Positions 53,104-61,515 of a DNA stretch of 64,000 nucleotides are shown here, one piece after another. The stretch covers positions 248,001 through 312,000 of the forward strand of contig NZ_JACHCN010000002.1 of assembly GCF_014205795.1 (NCBI RefSeq), given 5' to 3'. The DNA comes from Rhodanobacter sp. MP7CTX1 (GTDB taxonomy: Bacteria; Pseudomonadota; Gammaproteobacteria; Xanthomonadales; Rhodanobacteraceae). The translations under genes were made by a program, and so were the position numbers. Under the pieces are notes generated by a model. That model saw nothing but the letters and a program-made list of their open reading frames with translations. It was not told the origin of the DNA and searched no databases. Position 1 is the first letter of the stretch. Every line of letters starts with the position of its first letter.

Positions 53104-54105
53104 ATGAACTCGATGCCAGCCGACGCCCGCCGCCCCGCCGACTTCGCCCAAGTGCGCGATCTCGCCGCTGCCGACATGCAACGCGTCGACACCCTGATCC
53201 GCCAGCGGCTGTCATCAGACGTGGTGCTGATCAACCAGATCGCCGATCACATCATTGCCAGCGGCGGCAAGCGGCTGCGCCCGATGCTGCATACGCTGGC
53301 CGCCGGAGCGGCCGGCTACCGGGGCGACCAGCACATCAAGCTGGCCGCGGTGATCGAATTCATCCACACCTCCACCCTGCTGCACGACGACGTGGTGGAC
53401 GAGTCCGACCTGCGCCGCGGCCGCAAGACGGCGAACGCGCTTTGGGGCAATGCCGCCAGTGTGCTGGTCGGCGATTTCCTGTATTCGCGCTCGTTCCAGC
53501 TGATGGTGGAACTCAATGACATGCGCATCATGCGCATCCTCGCCGACACCACCAACACGATCGCCGAGGGCGAAGTGTTGCAACTGCTCAACATCGGCAA
53601 CGCCGACGTGAGCGAAGAGGCCTATCTGGCGGTGATCGAGCGCAAGACCGCCGTGTTGTTTGCCGCTGCTACCGAACTCGGCGGCTTGCTCGGCGGGTTG
53701 CCACCACTCCAGGTGCAGGCGCTGCGCGAATACGGCATGCAGCTCGGCTACGCGTTCCAGATTGCCGACGATCTGCTCGACTACGTCAGCGACGCCGACA
53801 CCCTGGGCAAGAACATCGGTGACGATCTGGCCGAGGGCAAGCCGACCTTGCCGCTGATTTACGCGCTGGAAAAATCGAAGCCGGAGCAGGCACAGTCGCT
53901 GCGCCACGCGATCGAACACGGCGGGCTTGATTCGCTCGATCACATCATCGCCGCGATCCGCGATTCCGGCGCGCTCGAACGCACCCACCAACGTGCTGTA
54001 GCGCATGCCGACGCCGCCCGCGCCGCCCTGGGCAATCTGCCCGACTCCGCCTATCGCGAGGCGCTATTCACACTCGCCTCGTACGCAGTCAACCGCGCGT
54101 ACTGA
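53104..54105 (+). CDS. ispB: Polyprenyl (octaprenyl) diphosphate synthase
   Basis: Makes the long isoprenoid tail of ubiquinone from farnesyl diphosphate and isopentenyl diphosphate. 333 residues from ATG 53104; GTG 53098 in frame is possible. First Asp-rich motif LLHDDVVDESDLRRG (Asp95, 96, 99), second motif FQIADDLLDYVSD, and GGKRLRPML near residue 55. All-helical prenyltransferase. The exact chain length (C40 expected) is inferred from family. The two ubiquinone hydroxylase genes lie 2.4 kb downstream on the other strand. Confidence 0.94.
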   Translation: MNSMPADARRPADFAQVRDLAAADMQRVDTLIRQRLSSDVVLINQIADHIIASGGKRLRPMLHTLAAGAAGYRGDQHIKLAAVIEFIHTSTLLHDDVVDESDLRRGRKTANALWGNAASVLVGDFLYSRSFQLMVELNDMRIMRILADTTNTIAEGEVLQLLNIGNADVSEEAYLAVIERKTAVLFAAATELGGLLGGLPPLQVQALREYGMQLGYAFQIADDLLDYVSDADTLGKNIGDDLAEGKPTLPLIYALEKSKPEQAQSLRHAIEHGGLDSLDHIIAAIRDSGALERTHQRAVAHADAARAALGNLPDSAYREALFTLASYAVNRAY

Positions 54106-54165
54106 TCGTCAGCCCGGATCCGCGCAACCGCAGCAGGATGCGGTGCAACGATCGCGGGGATCGGA

Positions 54166-55374
54166 TCAATGCTCGCCTTGCAGCACGTATTTGCGGCAGT
54201 GCTCCAGGTAGCCGCGCTCATGTTCACCCATCAGATCCAGCACGCTTGACCACAGCCATGACGGCGCATCCAGCGACTTCGAACGATTGCGTTGCAATTC
54301 CTTGCGCCAGGCGCGACGCGTAGCGCTGTCCATCTGTCGGCAATGCGCATGCCCCATCACCATGGCCAGGAAGTGCGCAACTTTCAGCGCCTCGCTTCGG
54401 CCCATCTGCTCGATCTCAAGCTTCAGGTCCTGCGGCAACAACTCGCGGATGAAGACCGGGCGATCCAGCAGGGACGCTGCCCGCATGCGATTGCCGAGCG
54501 CCGGTGAAAGATGCCGGGCGCCCTCCACCACCCGCTTGGCGTGGTCACGCGGCATGACGATCCGCGGCGCATGGGGCGCAGCGGCCGGAGTGGCTTCCTT
54601 GATGTCGACCAGACACAGGTCACCACCTTTTTCGGTATCCCCATTCACTTCGAGCAGAACCGCATAACGCAATCGGCCCAGGGAACTGCAGCCTTTGCGC
54701 CAGTAAGCGGCATCGACCACCTTGATGTGTGCATCGTCGGGGCGACTCTCCAGCTGCGTCACCAGCTCACTCACGGCGGGCGTGCTGAACAAGGCTTCTA
54801 TCGCCTTGCGCTCGCCACTGTCCAGCTGCCAAAACCGCTTGCCCAGCGGGATGGTCGGTTCGACGCCGTCGATGCGCTCCCGCGCTAGGTGCTTCCAGGT
54901 TCGTTCCAGCGCCTTCTTCATCACCAGGGTGACCGCTTGCGGCTTCTTCGGTGTCGGCTCATCGGTTTCAGGAAACGCCGACTCATATCCGGCCATCAGC
55001 GCCTCGATCATCCGCACAGTGGTGATTCCGGGCAGGTCCGAACCGCGCGCAGCGGTCGCCAGCGAGAGCGCCAACCGGATCAGGTCATGCGCGGGATTGC
55101 CGATCACGGTCTGATCGAGATCGCGAATCTGCACTTGCACCTGACCTTCATCATCGGCGAGCGGACCCAGGTTGCCGACATGGCAGTCGCCGCAGATCCA
55201 CACGGCGGGTCCCTGCGGAATCGCCCAACCGTGCTTCGCCTCCAGCCATTCATAGAACTGCACGGTGTTGCCGCGCACATAGGCATGGGCGGATCGTGCC
55301 ATTTTCGAATTCTGCAGGGCGCGCAGCAGCTCTGCCCGGTCCTGTACGCGTACGGCGCCTCGTCTGATTTTCAT
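54166..55374 (-). CDS. DUF2252 family protein (cytoplasmic type)
   Basis: 402 residues, no signal peptide. WICGDCHVGNLG (His65, Asn68) and VQIRDLDQTVIGNPAHDLIR (Asp85/Asp87) give the same kinase-like pair of motifs as the exported relative at 35563-36924. Further conserved segments are GCSSLGRLRYAVLLEV, ICLVDIKE-like CLVDIKEATPAAAP, and a C-terminal FLAMVMGHAHCRQM. ATP-dependent phosphotransfer is possible but unproven for the family. Convergent with ispB; 221 bp of featureless sequence separate it from the next gene. Confidence 0.88.
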   Translation of the reverse strand: MKIRRGAVRVQDRAELLRALQNSKMARSAHAYVRGNTVQFYEWLEAKHGWAIPQGPAVWICGDCHVGNLGPLADDEGQVQVQIRDLDQTVIGNPAHDLIRLALSLATAARGSDLPGITTVRMIEALMAGYESAFPETDEPTPKKPQAVTLVMKKALERTWKHLARERIDGVEPTIPLGKRFWQLDSGERKAIEALFSTPAVSELVTQLESRPDDAHIKVVDAAYWRKGCSSLGRLRYAVLLEVNGDTEKGGDLCLVDIKEATPAAAPHAPRIVMPRDHAKRVVEGARHLSPALGNRMRAASLLDRPVFIRELLPQDLKLEIEQMGRSEALKVAHFLAMVMGHAHCRQMDSATRRAWRKELQRNRSKSLDAPSWLWSSVLDLMGEHERGYLEHCRKYVLQGEH

Positions 55375-55595
55375 GGTTGTCCTGAAGGTAAGGGAGACCC
55401 ATGGCAGAGGGCGGCAATGGCATACGGAGGCCCGAGCATCGTCACCGATGCGCTACGGGAGTCTGGCGCCCGAATTGTGCTGACCGGTTTGTGACGATGT
55501 TGCGAGCAAGTCCGCCCGACTGGTACCGCCCCTCCTCCGGGGCGGACCATTGATTTATTGCCGAAGGTGGGCACACCGCGCCCTCTGAATCGCGA

Positions 55596-56390
55596 TCAGG
55601 GCGTGTTGGTGAACGCCGCGTGCAGCCAGTCGTGCATGAGCCGGTAGCTGCGTGCCGCGGCACGCGCGTCGTAGCGGCATCCCGCCGAGTTCTCGCCGAC
55701 CTCGGTGAAGCAGTGCACGGCATGACCGATCACCACAAACTGCCAGTCCGCCGGACTGGCGCGCATCTCATCCATGAACTTGTCGGCGTCCGGCATGGTG
55801 CCCTTGTCGTCGGCGCCGTTCATTGCCAACACACGCGCCTTGATGTTTTTCGCCAGCCCCGGGTCGTCGGTACTCAGGCCGCCGTGGAAAGACACCACCG
55901 CCGCGACTTCCGCGCCGCTGCGTGCCAGATCCAGAACCGCCGAGCCACCGAAGCAAAAGCCGATCGCGCCCAGCTTGCCGGTGTCGATCGGCGCCGTCGA
56001 AGCTTGCGCCTTGAGCTGGGCCAGCGCTTCGTTCACCCGCTTGCGCATGAGCGCGCGATCGCCGTACAGCGGTTTCACGGCGGCCCCCGCCTGCTCGGCA
56101 TTGCCCTGCTGCGGACGCACGCTGGCGCCGTACATGTCGGTGAGCAGGATGACGTAATCCTTGCCGGCAATCATCTCGGCCTTCTGTACGGCAGCGTCGT
56201 TCACGCCGTACCAGTTAGGCACCATCACCAGGCCGGGACGCTTTGCGCTTGATGCATCGTCGTAGACCAGCACGCTGTGGAAGCTGGTGCCGTCCTGCGT
56301 CCATTCGACCGGACGGTGCACCATCTTCGCCTGGGTGGCGAACGCGGAACCTGCAAGCAGCAACAGACAGCAAAGTCGGGCGAAACGCAT
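55596..56390 (-). CDS. Exported dienelactone-hydrolase family protein
   Basis: 264 residues from ATG 56390, with GGAG eight bases upstream. The signal peptide ends near AFATQAK, unusual for a family that is mostly cytoplasmic. Alpha/beta hydrolase with Cys nucleophile in GFCFGGSAV, Asp in NGADDKGTMP and His in VIGHAVHCFTE, the DLH-type triad. Substrate unknown; aromatic-lactone degradation genes are absent, so a broader esterase role is likely. Confidence 0.86.
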   Translation of the reverse strand: MRFARLCCLLLLAGSAFATQAKMVHRPVEWTQDGTSFHSVLVYDDASSAKRPGLVMVPNWYGVNDAAVQKAEMIAGKDYVILLTDMYGASVRPQQGNAEQAGAAVKPLYGDRALMRKRVNEALAQLKAQASTAPIDTGKLGAIGFCFGGSAVLDLARSGAEVAAVVSFHGGLSTDDPGLAKNIKARVLAMNGADDKGTMPDADKFMDEMRASPADWQFVVIGHAVHCFTEVGENSAGCRYDARAAARSYRLMHDWLHAAFTNTP

Positions 56391-56549
56391 GATGATTACT
56401 CCGATGGGTTTGCAAACGCCCTCCGCTGCACGCAAGGGAGGGTTGGGGTGAGTGCTCTTTGGCCACGAACTCGAAAGCTCTATCTCTCCTGACTTCCACC
56501 TGCCACCGAAGGGAATCCCATCTTCGAGGCATGCAAGGGAAGGAAATTG

Positions 56550-57761
56550 TCAGAGTCCGGCAGCATGCTCCGCAAGGCGTCGCTTGAGCGGAGCGAGGCG
56601 GTCAAGCAAGCGCACACCCAGGCCACGCGCCGCGACCAGCGCCGGAGACTGCAAGGCATAGATGCGCGCCAGCGCATCGAAGCCAAGTGCGTCGAGTGTA
56701 TCGGCGCTGCGCCGGCGCCGTGCATAGCGGCGCAACACATGCGCGGCGCCGATATCGCGGCCCCCGTCGCGCGCTGCGACCAATGTGTCGCGCAGCTCGG
56801 TGACATCACGCAAGCCCAGGTTCACGCCCTGCCCCGCCAATGGATGCACCGCGTGCGCGGCATCGCCAAGCAGCACGAAGCGTTCGGCCTGGTAGCACTC
56901 GGCCAGTTGCAGCTTCAATGGAAACGCAGCGCGCTGTGTCGTGTCCATGATGCGGCCCAGGCGAAAATCGCTGGCAAGGCCGAGCTCGTCGAGAAACGCC
57001 CGATCGTCCAGCGCCAGCACCCGCAGTGCCTCGGCCTCGGGCAAAGACCACACTACTGAACTGCGGCCATCGGCCAGCGGCAACAACGCCAACGGTCCGG
57101 TCGATATGAAGCGCTGCCATGCGGTGCCGTCGTGCGGCCGCTCCGTGCTGACGTGCGCGACCACCGCACGCTGCGCATAGTCGCGACCGCTCGTGGCAAT
57201 GCCGGCGAGTTGTCGCAGTGGCGAGGCGGCGCCGTCGGCGGCCACCAGCAAGCGGGCCGCCAGCGTTTCGCCGTCGGCCAATTCGAGCTGGATACGATCT
57301 TCCCTCGCGTCGAACGCGCGCACCTCGGCCGGACATAGCCGACGCACGCCTGCTGCTTCCAGTGCCTCCCACAACGTCCATTGCACCAGGTTGTTCTCGA
57401 CAATGTAGCCGAGCAGTTCGCGCCCTTCGCTGGCGGCGTCGAAATCGATCGCCGCACCGCTCTCGGCGTCCCATACATGCATGTGCGCATACGGGCCGGC
57501 GCGTGCATCGCGGATGGACGGCCATACGCCAAGCTCATCCAGCAAGGCAAGCGACGATGGCGCCAGTCCGACCACGCGTAGATCCACTTCATCATGCAGA
57601 TGCCATGCCTTCGGCGCACGCGCCTCCAGCAATGCCGTGGCGAAGCCGGCACGGGCCAGCGCCAGCGCAGCGGCAGCGCCGACCATGCCGCCACCGACCA
57701 CCGCTGCATCCAGCGCTGGCGCGCGACGGCGGACCGAGGCTTCCTGCGTAGGTATGTTCAC
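56550..57761 (-). CDS. FAD-dependent ubiquinone hydroxylase, UbiI/UbiF-like
   Basis: 403 residues from GTG 57761, which overlaps the stop of the upstream hydroxylase (GTGA). FAD-binding GGGMVGAAAALALARAG at the N-terminus and the second FAD motif LLGDAAHAVHPLAGQGVNLG near residue 300. Belongs to the UbiH/UbiF/UbiI/COQ6 aromatic hydroxylase family. The GDAAH...LAGQGVNLG wording fits UbiI or UbiF rather than UbiH, but which ring position it hydroxylates cannot be settled from sequence. An arginine-rich helix RRYARRRRSAD follows. Confidence 0.88.
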   Translation of the reverse strand: MNIPTQEASVRRRAPALDAAVVGGGMVGAAAALALARAGFATALLEARAPKAWHLHDEVDLRVVGLAPSSLALLDELGVWPSIRDARAGPYAHMHVWDAESGAAIDFDAASEGRELLGYIVENNLVQWTLWEALEAAGVRRLCPAEVRAFDAREDRIQLELADGETLAARLLVAADGAASPLRQLAGIATSGRDYAQRAVVAHVSTERPHDGTAWQRFISTGPLALLPLADGRSSVVWSLPEAEALRVLALDDRAFLDELGLASDFRLGRIMDTTQRAAFPLKLQLAECYQAERFVLLGDAAHAVHPLAGQGVNLGLRDVTELRDTLVAARDGGRDIGAAHVLRRYARRRRSADTLDALGFDALARIYALQSPALVAARGLGVRLLDRLAPLKRRLAEHAAGL

Positions 57762-58987
57762 GGCAGCCGCTCCAATACCGCCAGCGGTGGTTCGCCGCGA
57801 AACCCCATGCCACGTCGAGCCAAGGCGCGTTGCAGCGGCGGGACGCGGTCGCAAGCCAGCAGCGCCAGCGACCGCAATGGTGCCAGCAGCGGCTGCCGCA
57901 GACAGGCCAGGCGCACCAGGCCATGACTCATTGCCATGGTTCCTTCGCGATCCGACGCGCGGCGCGCAGCGTAGCGCGCCAACAACTCAGGCGCACCCGG
58001 ATCGGTTGCTGCAGCGACCAACTCGGCCAGGGTCAATGCGTCACGCAAACCCAGATTGAATCCCTGCGCACCGATCGGATGCACGGTCTGCGCGGCATTG
58101 CCGACCAGCACCGCGCGGGGTCCGGTCAGCTGTTGCGCGGCGACGCGATGGATCGCGTATGGATGTCGCTTGCCGAGTCGGGTCAGGCGTCCCAGACGCC
58201 AGCCGAAACGCTGCTGCGCCAGTTCGATAAAAGCGGCATCGTCCATCGTGGCGACGGCGTCCGCTTCATCCGCGGCCACGGTGAGGACCAGCCCACAGCG
58301 ACGCTCGGCCAGCGGTAGCAGCGCAATGGGGCCGTCATCGGCAAAACGTTCGTAGGCGCGCTGCTGATGATCGCGCTCAGGAGTGACAGTGCAGACGAAC
58401 AAGGTCTGCCCGTAATCGTGTCGCTCGACGTCGATACCGAGCTGCGTGCGCACGAACGACTCGGTTCCGTCCGCGCCGACCAGCAACTCGGTGTCGATCT
58501 CGCGCATGCCGTCCGCCGTTTTGATCTGCGCGCGCCAGCCCCCGGCCATCGGCTGCAACGCCGCCAGCGTAGCGGGGGCGAGCCGGGTCAACCGGGTGCA
58601 TTCGTCCAGCCGACGCAGCAACGCCGCGCCGAGTTCACGCGCGGGGAGGGTCCAACCCAGTGCGTCGACACCCTGCTTGTCCGCATCGATCCGTGCACTA
58701 CCGAATTCACCACTACGGCTGACATGGATGTGCCGGATCGGCGTGGCGCGCGCGGCGGCATGCCGCCAGACGCCGATCGCAGCAAGACCGTTGACGGTGG
58801 CTCGCGCCAGCGCCAGGTTGCGCTCGTCATAGCTGGGCTGGGCGTCAGCGCGCGGCGCGGCGGTTTCGACCAGGGTGGCGGCGATGCCGGCGGCGTCCAG
58901 CGCGATCGCCAGGCTGGCGCCCACCAGGCCGCCCCCAATGATCAGGACGTCGTGGCGGTTCACTTCGGGAGAATCCGGGGCAGTCAT
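57758..58987 (-). CDS. ubiH: 2-octaprenyl-6-methoxyphenol hydroxylase UbiH
   Basis: 409 residues from ATG 58987. FAD-binding LIIGGGLVGASLAIALDAAG; the second FAD motif reads VLVGNAAQTVHPIGAQGFNLG, where NAAQ instead of DAAH is characteristic of UbiH. Ubiquinone ring hydroxylation in the inner membrane Ubi complex. No Shine-Dalgarno precedes the ATG, but a TATTAT lies 6 bases upstream of it, so a leaderless transcript is possible. The stop overlaps the following hydroxylase by 4 bp. Confidence 0.88.
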   Translation of the reverse strand: MTAPDSPEVNRHDVLIIGGGLVGASLAIALDAAGIAATLVETAAPRADAQPSYDERNLALARATVNGLAAIGVWRHAAARATPIRHIHVSRSGEFGSARIDADKQGVDALGWTLPARELGAALLRRLDECTRLTRLAPATLAALQPMAGGWRAQIKTADGMREIDTELLVGADGTESFVRTQLGIDVERHDYGQTLFVCTVTPERDHQQRAYERFADDGPIALLPLAERRCGLVLTVAADEADAVATMDDAAFIELAQQRFGWRLGRLTRLGKRHPYAIHRVAAQQLTGPRAVLVGNAAQTVHPIGAQGFNLGLRDALTLAELVAAATDPGAPELLARYAARRASDREGTMAMSHGLVRLACLRQPLLAPLRSLALLACDRVPPLQRALARRGMGFRGEPPLAVLERLP

Positions 58988-59074
58988 ATACCGATAATAC
59001 GCGCTGACCCGACCTGTGTTGCAGCACATTGGGCTAAACTGGCGGTCTGTTCAGTCGCTTTCATGGAGCACCAC

Positions 59075-59671
59075 ATGGCCAAGACGCAGATCCAACGCGT
59101 GGGCATTTTCCTGTTGCTTGCGCTGGCGATGGCAGCCACCCGCCTCCATCACTTCGGTGCGTTGCCCGATGCGTCATGGGGCGTGTTCTTCCTCGCCGGT
59201 TTCTGGCTGCGCGGTTCCGCGCGCTGGGCGTTTCCGTTGCTGATTGCCGAAGCGGTGCTGATCGACTTCTTCGTGATCACCGGCCAGGGCGTCGATTTCT
59301 GGAGCCACTACTGCGTGTCGGCGGCCTATTGGTTCATGCCCGTGTATTTCGGCGCACTCTGGTTCGGCGGCAGCTGGTTGGCCAAGCATCAGGTCGGGCT
59401 GCGCCTGCAGACGCTGGGCCTGACCGTGGTCGCGCTGCTGGTCAGCGAAGCGGTGTGCTACCTCATTTCCAATGGCAGTTTCTACTGGCTCAGCGCCAGC
59501 GTGCCGCAGCCGCGCAACCTGGCCAGCTGGTTCGTCAATCTGGGCGACTGGTATCTGTGGTTTCTCGACACCACCGTGCGCTATGTCGCCATCGGTGCGG
59601 TTCTGCACGTTCTGGTGGTGCAACTGGCGCGTGTGCTGCGGCAGTCGGACCGACCCGGCCTGCACCACTAA
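59075..59671 (+). CDS. btuM: BtuM-like solitary S-component vitamin B12 transporter
   Basis: 198 residues from ATG 59075 (GGAG six to eight bases upstream), about six membrane segments. Size, topology and location 18 bp before a cobalamin adenosyltransferase gene match BtuM, a solitary ECF S-component that imports and decyanates B12. The first loop holds a Cys at residue 80 (FWSHYCVSAAYWFMP), the same number as the cobalt-ligating Cys reported for Thiobacillus denitrificans BtuM. Assignment rests on topology, context and this Cys, not on a database match. Confidence 0.7.
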   Translation: MAKTQIQRVGIFLLLALAMAATRLHHFGALPDASWGVFFLAGFWLRGSARWAFPLLIAEAVLIDFFVITGQGVDFWSHYCVSAAYWFMPVYFGALWFGGSWLAKHQVGLRLQTLGLTVVALLVSEAVCYLISNGSFYWLSASVPQPRNLASWFVNLGDWYLWFLDTTVRYVAIGAVLHVLVVQLARVLRQSDRPGLHH

Positions 59672-59689
59672 GCCAACGGCGGCCGATCG

Positions 59690-60262
59690 ATGGGCAACCG
59701 ACTCTCGAAGATCTACACCCGTACCGGCGACGACGGCAGCACCGGCCTGGGCGATGGTTCACGGGTAGCCAAGGACTCGCTGCGCGTAGCCGCCTACGGC
59801 ACGGTAGACGAGCTCAACAGCACCATCGGCATGGTGCTGGCGGCCGACGGAGTGGATGTCGCGGTGGCCGACGTACTTGGCCAGGTGCAGCACGCCTTGT
59901 TCGACCTTGGCGGGGAACTTTGCATCCCCGGCATGGTGATGATCGAGGACGCCGATATCGATCGACTGGAACAAGTACTGGACGGCTTCAACGATCCGCT
60001 GCCGCCACTGAAAGATTTCATCCTGCCGGGTGGCGGCATGGCCGCGGCCTGCTGTCATCTGGCACGCACGGTATGCCGTCGCGCCGAGCGTGAGGTGATC
60101 GCGCTGGCGCGGGTTGAAGAAGTACGGCCGCAGGCACAGCGTTATCTCAACCGGCTGTCCGACCTGCTGTTTGTGATCGCCCGCGTACTGGCGCGCGCCA
60201 GTGGCCACGGCGAAGTGCTGTGGCAGCACGAGCGCCGCCGCAAACCCCAACCTGCCGAATAA
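59690..60262 (+). CDS. PduO-type ATP:cob(I)alamin adenosyltransferase
   Basis: Converts reduced cobalamin to adenosylcobalamin. 190 residues. N-terminal ATP-binding loop KIYTRTGDDGSTGLGDGSR, helix AAYGTVDELNSTIG and the conserved CRRAEREVIAL motif with catalytic Arg, then YLNRLSDLLFVIAR. Trimeric helical-bundle family (PduO/MMAB, often annotated cobO-like). Follows the BtuM-like gene by 18 bp, consistent with import-then-adenosylation. Confidence 0.94.
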   Translation: MGNRLSKIYTRTGDDGSTGLGDGSRVAKDSLRVAAYGTVDELNSTIGMVLAADGVDVAVADVLGQVQHALFDLGGELCIPGMVMIEDADIDRLEQVLDGFNDPLPPLKDFILPGGGMAAACCHLARTVCRRAEREVIALARVEEVRPQAQRYLNRLSDLLFVIARVLARASGHGEVLWQHERRRKPQPAE

Positions 60263-60268
60263 CCCCGC

Positions 60269-61189
60269 ATGCTGCGGTTGTATACCCATTCCGCCTGTAT
60301 GCAGCACGACCCCGGCCCAGGCCATGCTGAACGCCCGGCGCGCCTGCAAGCGGTGCTGCAGGCCTTGGACCATGACCGCCACGCCGCACTCGAGCGGGCC
60401 GAAGCACCGCTTGCGACCCGCGAGCAGCTGTTGCGGGTGCACAGTGCCGCCCACGTCGATCACATCCTGAGCAGCGCCCCGCTCGAAGGCATCTTTCAGC
60501 TGGATCCGGACACCTTCATGTCGCCCGGTTCGGTGGAAGCGGCACTGCGCGCGGCCGGTGCTGCAGTGGCCGCCGTGGATGCCGTGATGGCGGGTGATAT
60601 CCAGCATGCGTTCTGTGCCGTGCGACCGCCGGGCCACCACGCCACCCGCGATCAGGCGATGGGTTTCTGCCTGTTCAACAATATCGCGGTGGGCGCCGCC
60701 CACGCGCTGGCCGCACATGGCCTGAAGCGCATCGCGATCGCCGATTTCGACGTGCATCACGGCAACGGCACCCAGGCCATTTTCGAGCACGAGCCGCGGG
60801 TGCTGTTTATTTCCAGCCATCAATCGCCGCTGTATCCAGACAGTGGCCGCGAGGACGAACGCGGCGTCGGCAATATCGTCAACGCCACGTTGTCGCCCGG
60901 GGCCGGCTCATACGAATTCCGCGAACTGTGGGAAGGTCTGTTGCTGCCAAGATTGAACGCATTCAAGCCGCAGCTGGTGCTGGTCTCGGCCGGCTTCGAC
61001 GCCCATCGCAGTGATCCGCTGGCGGACCTCAAGCTGGGCCATGAAGACTACGCCTGGATCACCGAACGGCTGGTCGCGCTGGCCCACACGCACGCGAGCG
61101 GCCGACTGGTCTCCACGCTGGAAGGCGGTTATGAGCTGGCCGCACTGGCAGCCAGTGCAAGCGCGCATGTAAGCGCACTTATGGATTAA
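60269..61189 (+). CDS. Histone deacetylase-like (AcuC/class II) zinc hydrolase
   Basis: 306 residues. Conserved catalytic blocks: RPPGHHATRDQAMGFC (active-site His pair), IADFDVHHGNGTQAIF (zinc ligands Asp and His), VSAGFDAHRSDPLA (third ligand Asp) and LEGGYEL near the end. Bacterial members deacetylate acetyl-lysine, polyamines or acetoin-related proteins; the substrate here is unknown. It starts 6 bp after the adenosyltransferase and is probably co-transcribed. Confidence 0.92.
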   Translation: MLRLYTHSACMQHDPGPGHAERPARLQAVLQALDHDRHAALERAEAPLATREQLLRVHSAAHVDHILSSAPLEGIFQLDPDTFMSPGSVEAALRAAGAAVAAVDAVMAGDIQHAFCAVRPPGHHATRDQAMGFCLFNNIAVGAAHALAAHGLKRIAIADFDVHHGNGTQAIFEHEPRVLFISSHQSPLYPDSGREDERGVGNIVNATLSPGAGSYEFRELWEGLLLPRLNAFKPQLVLVSAGFDAHRSDPLADLKLGHEDYAWITERLVALAHTHASGRLVSTLEGGYELAALAASASAHVSALMD

Positions 61190-61515
61190 ATCCGCGCGAA
61201 GCGCGCTCGCTCGCCTCCTCTCCCCTACGGGGAGAGGATTGAGGTGAGGGGCTGGTGCTTGCCTCAAAGCCCCATCAAAGCCAGCCCCAAGTCAGCTCCC
61301 CGCGAGCACCCGCCTCTCATCCGGCCCTGCGGGCCACCTTCTCCCCAAAGGGAGAAGGCCCGAGCGTCAGAGCAGCGCACCGTCCGACGCCGCTCCTGCT
61401 CAACTTCTGCTCATTGATGCTGAATCCTCACGCCGTCCGGAAAACGTTGACCTGCCTTACGTGGGGACTTTCTGCTAGCTTAACGGGCTTCCAAAGCCGG
61501 CAGATTTTCCTTGTG
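61190..61515. other. Spacer with two palindromic elements before lptD
   Basis: Two hairpins: TCCTCTCCCC with GGGGAGAGGA (61216-61225, 61229-61238; 3-nt loop) and CCTTCTCCC with GGGAGAAGG (61337-61345, 61350-61358). Both resemble intergenic repeats widespread in Xanthomonadales; the first could end the btuM-HDAC transcript. The frame upstream of lptD is open through this region, but the protein sequence is not conserved-looking. TTGACC at 61447 could be part of an lptD promoter. Confidence 0.55.

Noticed and set aside
61463..61494. Sigma-E-type promoter (GGGACTT ... TCCAA) for lptD
   Set aside because: Spacing is about 19 bases rather than 15-17, and both boxes deviate from consensus.
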